A stretch of 64,000 nucleotides of DNA, taken from an uncultured Lachnospiraceae bacterium. Its GTDB lineage: Bacteria; Bacillota; Clostridia; Lachnospirales; Lachnospiraceae. Made by a program: the position numbers and the translations under genes. Positions 63,907 through 64,000 of this stretch are shown here, piece after piece; positions within the stretch are counted from its first letter, which is position 1, and each line of letters opens with the position of its first letter. The notes below the pieces were generated by a model, which did no database searches, was not told the origin of the DNA, and saw only the letters and a list, made by a program, of their open reading frames with translations. The DNA lies in contig CANQSB010000001.1 in assembly GCA_947626435.1 (NCBI GenBank), positions 1-64,000 on the forward strand. Reading direction: 5' to 3'.

Positions 63907-64000
63907 ATATGTCCTCCGCTATAGCGCCGTCGATAAGGATATAGAAGCACTTCGTACCATATATCTTGCCGTTATCGCTCATATACGAGTCAAACGCATA
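63896..64000 (-). CDS. 3' end of an upstream gene in the VTC/DUF4956 operon
   Basis: The last 34 codons (ending FYILIDGAIAEDIYVE) read open to the window edge and overlap the VTC gene start. The fragment is too short to identify. A CotH-like kinase would be expected from the context, but nothing here proves it. Confidence 0.6.
   Translation of the reverse strand, partial: YAFDSYMSDNGKIYGTKCFYILIDGAIAEDIYVE

Overview
The window reads as chromosome from a low-to-moderate GC, spore-forming clostridial Firmicute, most like a member of the Lachnospiraceae. The evidence is sporulation genes (spoVAD, spoVAE and a broken pdaB-like gene), a Gram-positive type IV pilus (T4P) locus, families typical of that group (DUF1703-type ATPases, DUF5721, an LTA-synthase-like enzyme, GerMN), and remnants of a Tn1549/CTn-like conjugative element. 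No rRNA, tRNA or CRISPR array was seen.

Layout. (1) 1-6.9 kb is decayed mobile DNA on the minus strand: a large serine recombinase abuts a virD4/traG gene cut just after its Walker A motif, followed by pcfB, a HTH replication-initiator-like gene with a pentapeptide repeat tract, a coiled-coil gene, and a parB-like/parA pair. Next to it lies a pdaB-like gene that keeps only its 5' part. (2) 8.0-18.3 kb is a minus-strand pilus operon: prepilin peptidase, a fused PilM-PilN, PilO, three minor prepilins or PilX-like proteins, and a giant prepilin of about 1290 residues. An LTA-synthase-like gene follows at 18.4-20.4 kb. (3) 20.4-30.2 kb is a pilin island. Three major prepilin genes (plus, minus, plus) share nearly the same N-terminus and the same roughly 300-nt upstream leader, but have unrelated C-terminal domains. 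Two are arranged with two AAA-ATPase/PD-(D/E)XK genes as a 6-kb inverted duplication. An Rpn-type nuclease gene, its 3' duplicate and a zinc-ribbon tyrosine recombinase sit before the third pilin. (4) 30.5-33.4 kb carries pilC and pilB, so the island lies between pilBC and the rest of the pilus genes. (5) 33.7-40.4 kb carries comEC, a GerMN lipoprotein between two identical 165-bp palindromic repeats, a sensor kinase/response regulator pair and a ComEA-like lipoprotein.

(6) 40.5-49 kb is mainly metabolic: a small DMT-type permease, a solute-binding protein, argD-argB-argJ, a GNAT acetyltransferase, a PBECR-like nuclease and argG on the plus strand. (7) 49-54.8 kb is mixed housekeeping and sporulation: DUF1294, a LytTR regulator, DegV, DUF5721, spoVAE, aroK, ridA and spoVAD. 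(8) 55-61 kb is a small NRPS-like cluster (acyl/aminoacyl-AMP ligase, carrier protein, free-standing condensation domain, alpha/beta hydrolase, SCP2-like protein) facing a TetR regulator with two clear operators. (9) 61-64 kb holds a DUF4832 protein, a DUF4956 membrane protein, a VTC-domain protein and the end of another gene.

The strongest candidate for something undescribed is the pilin island. It has three alternative major pilins behind one conserved, structured leader with paired base changes between copies. The cassettes are arranged as an inverted repeat and lie beside a recombinase, a layout suited to pilin switching or inversion. Dispersed palindromic repeats (a family with an AT-rich stem and a GC-rich core, including two core-less sites, plus the 165-bp pair) are a second layer of unexplained structure.
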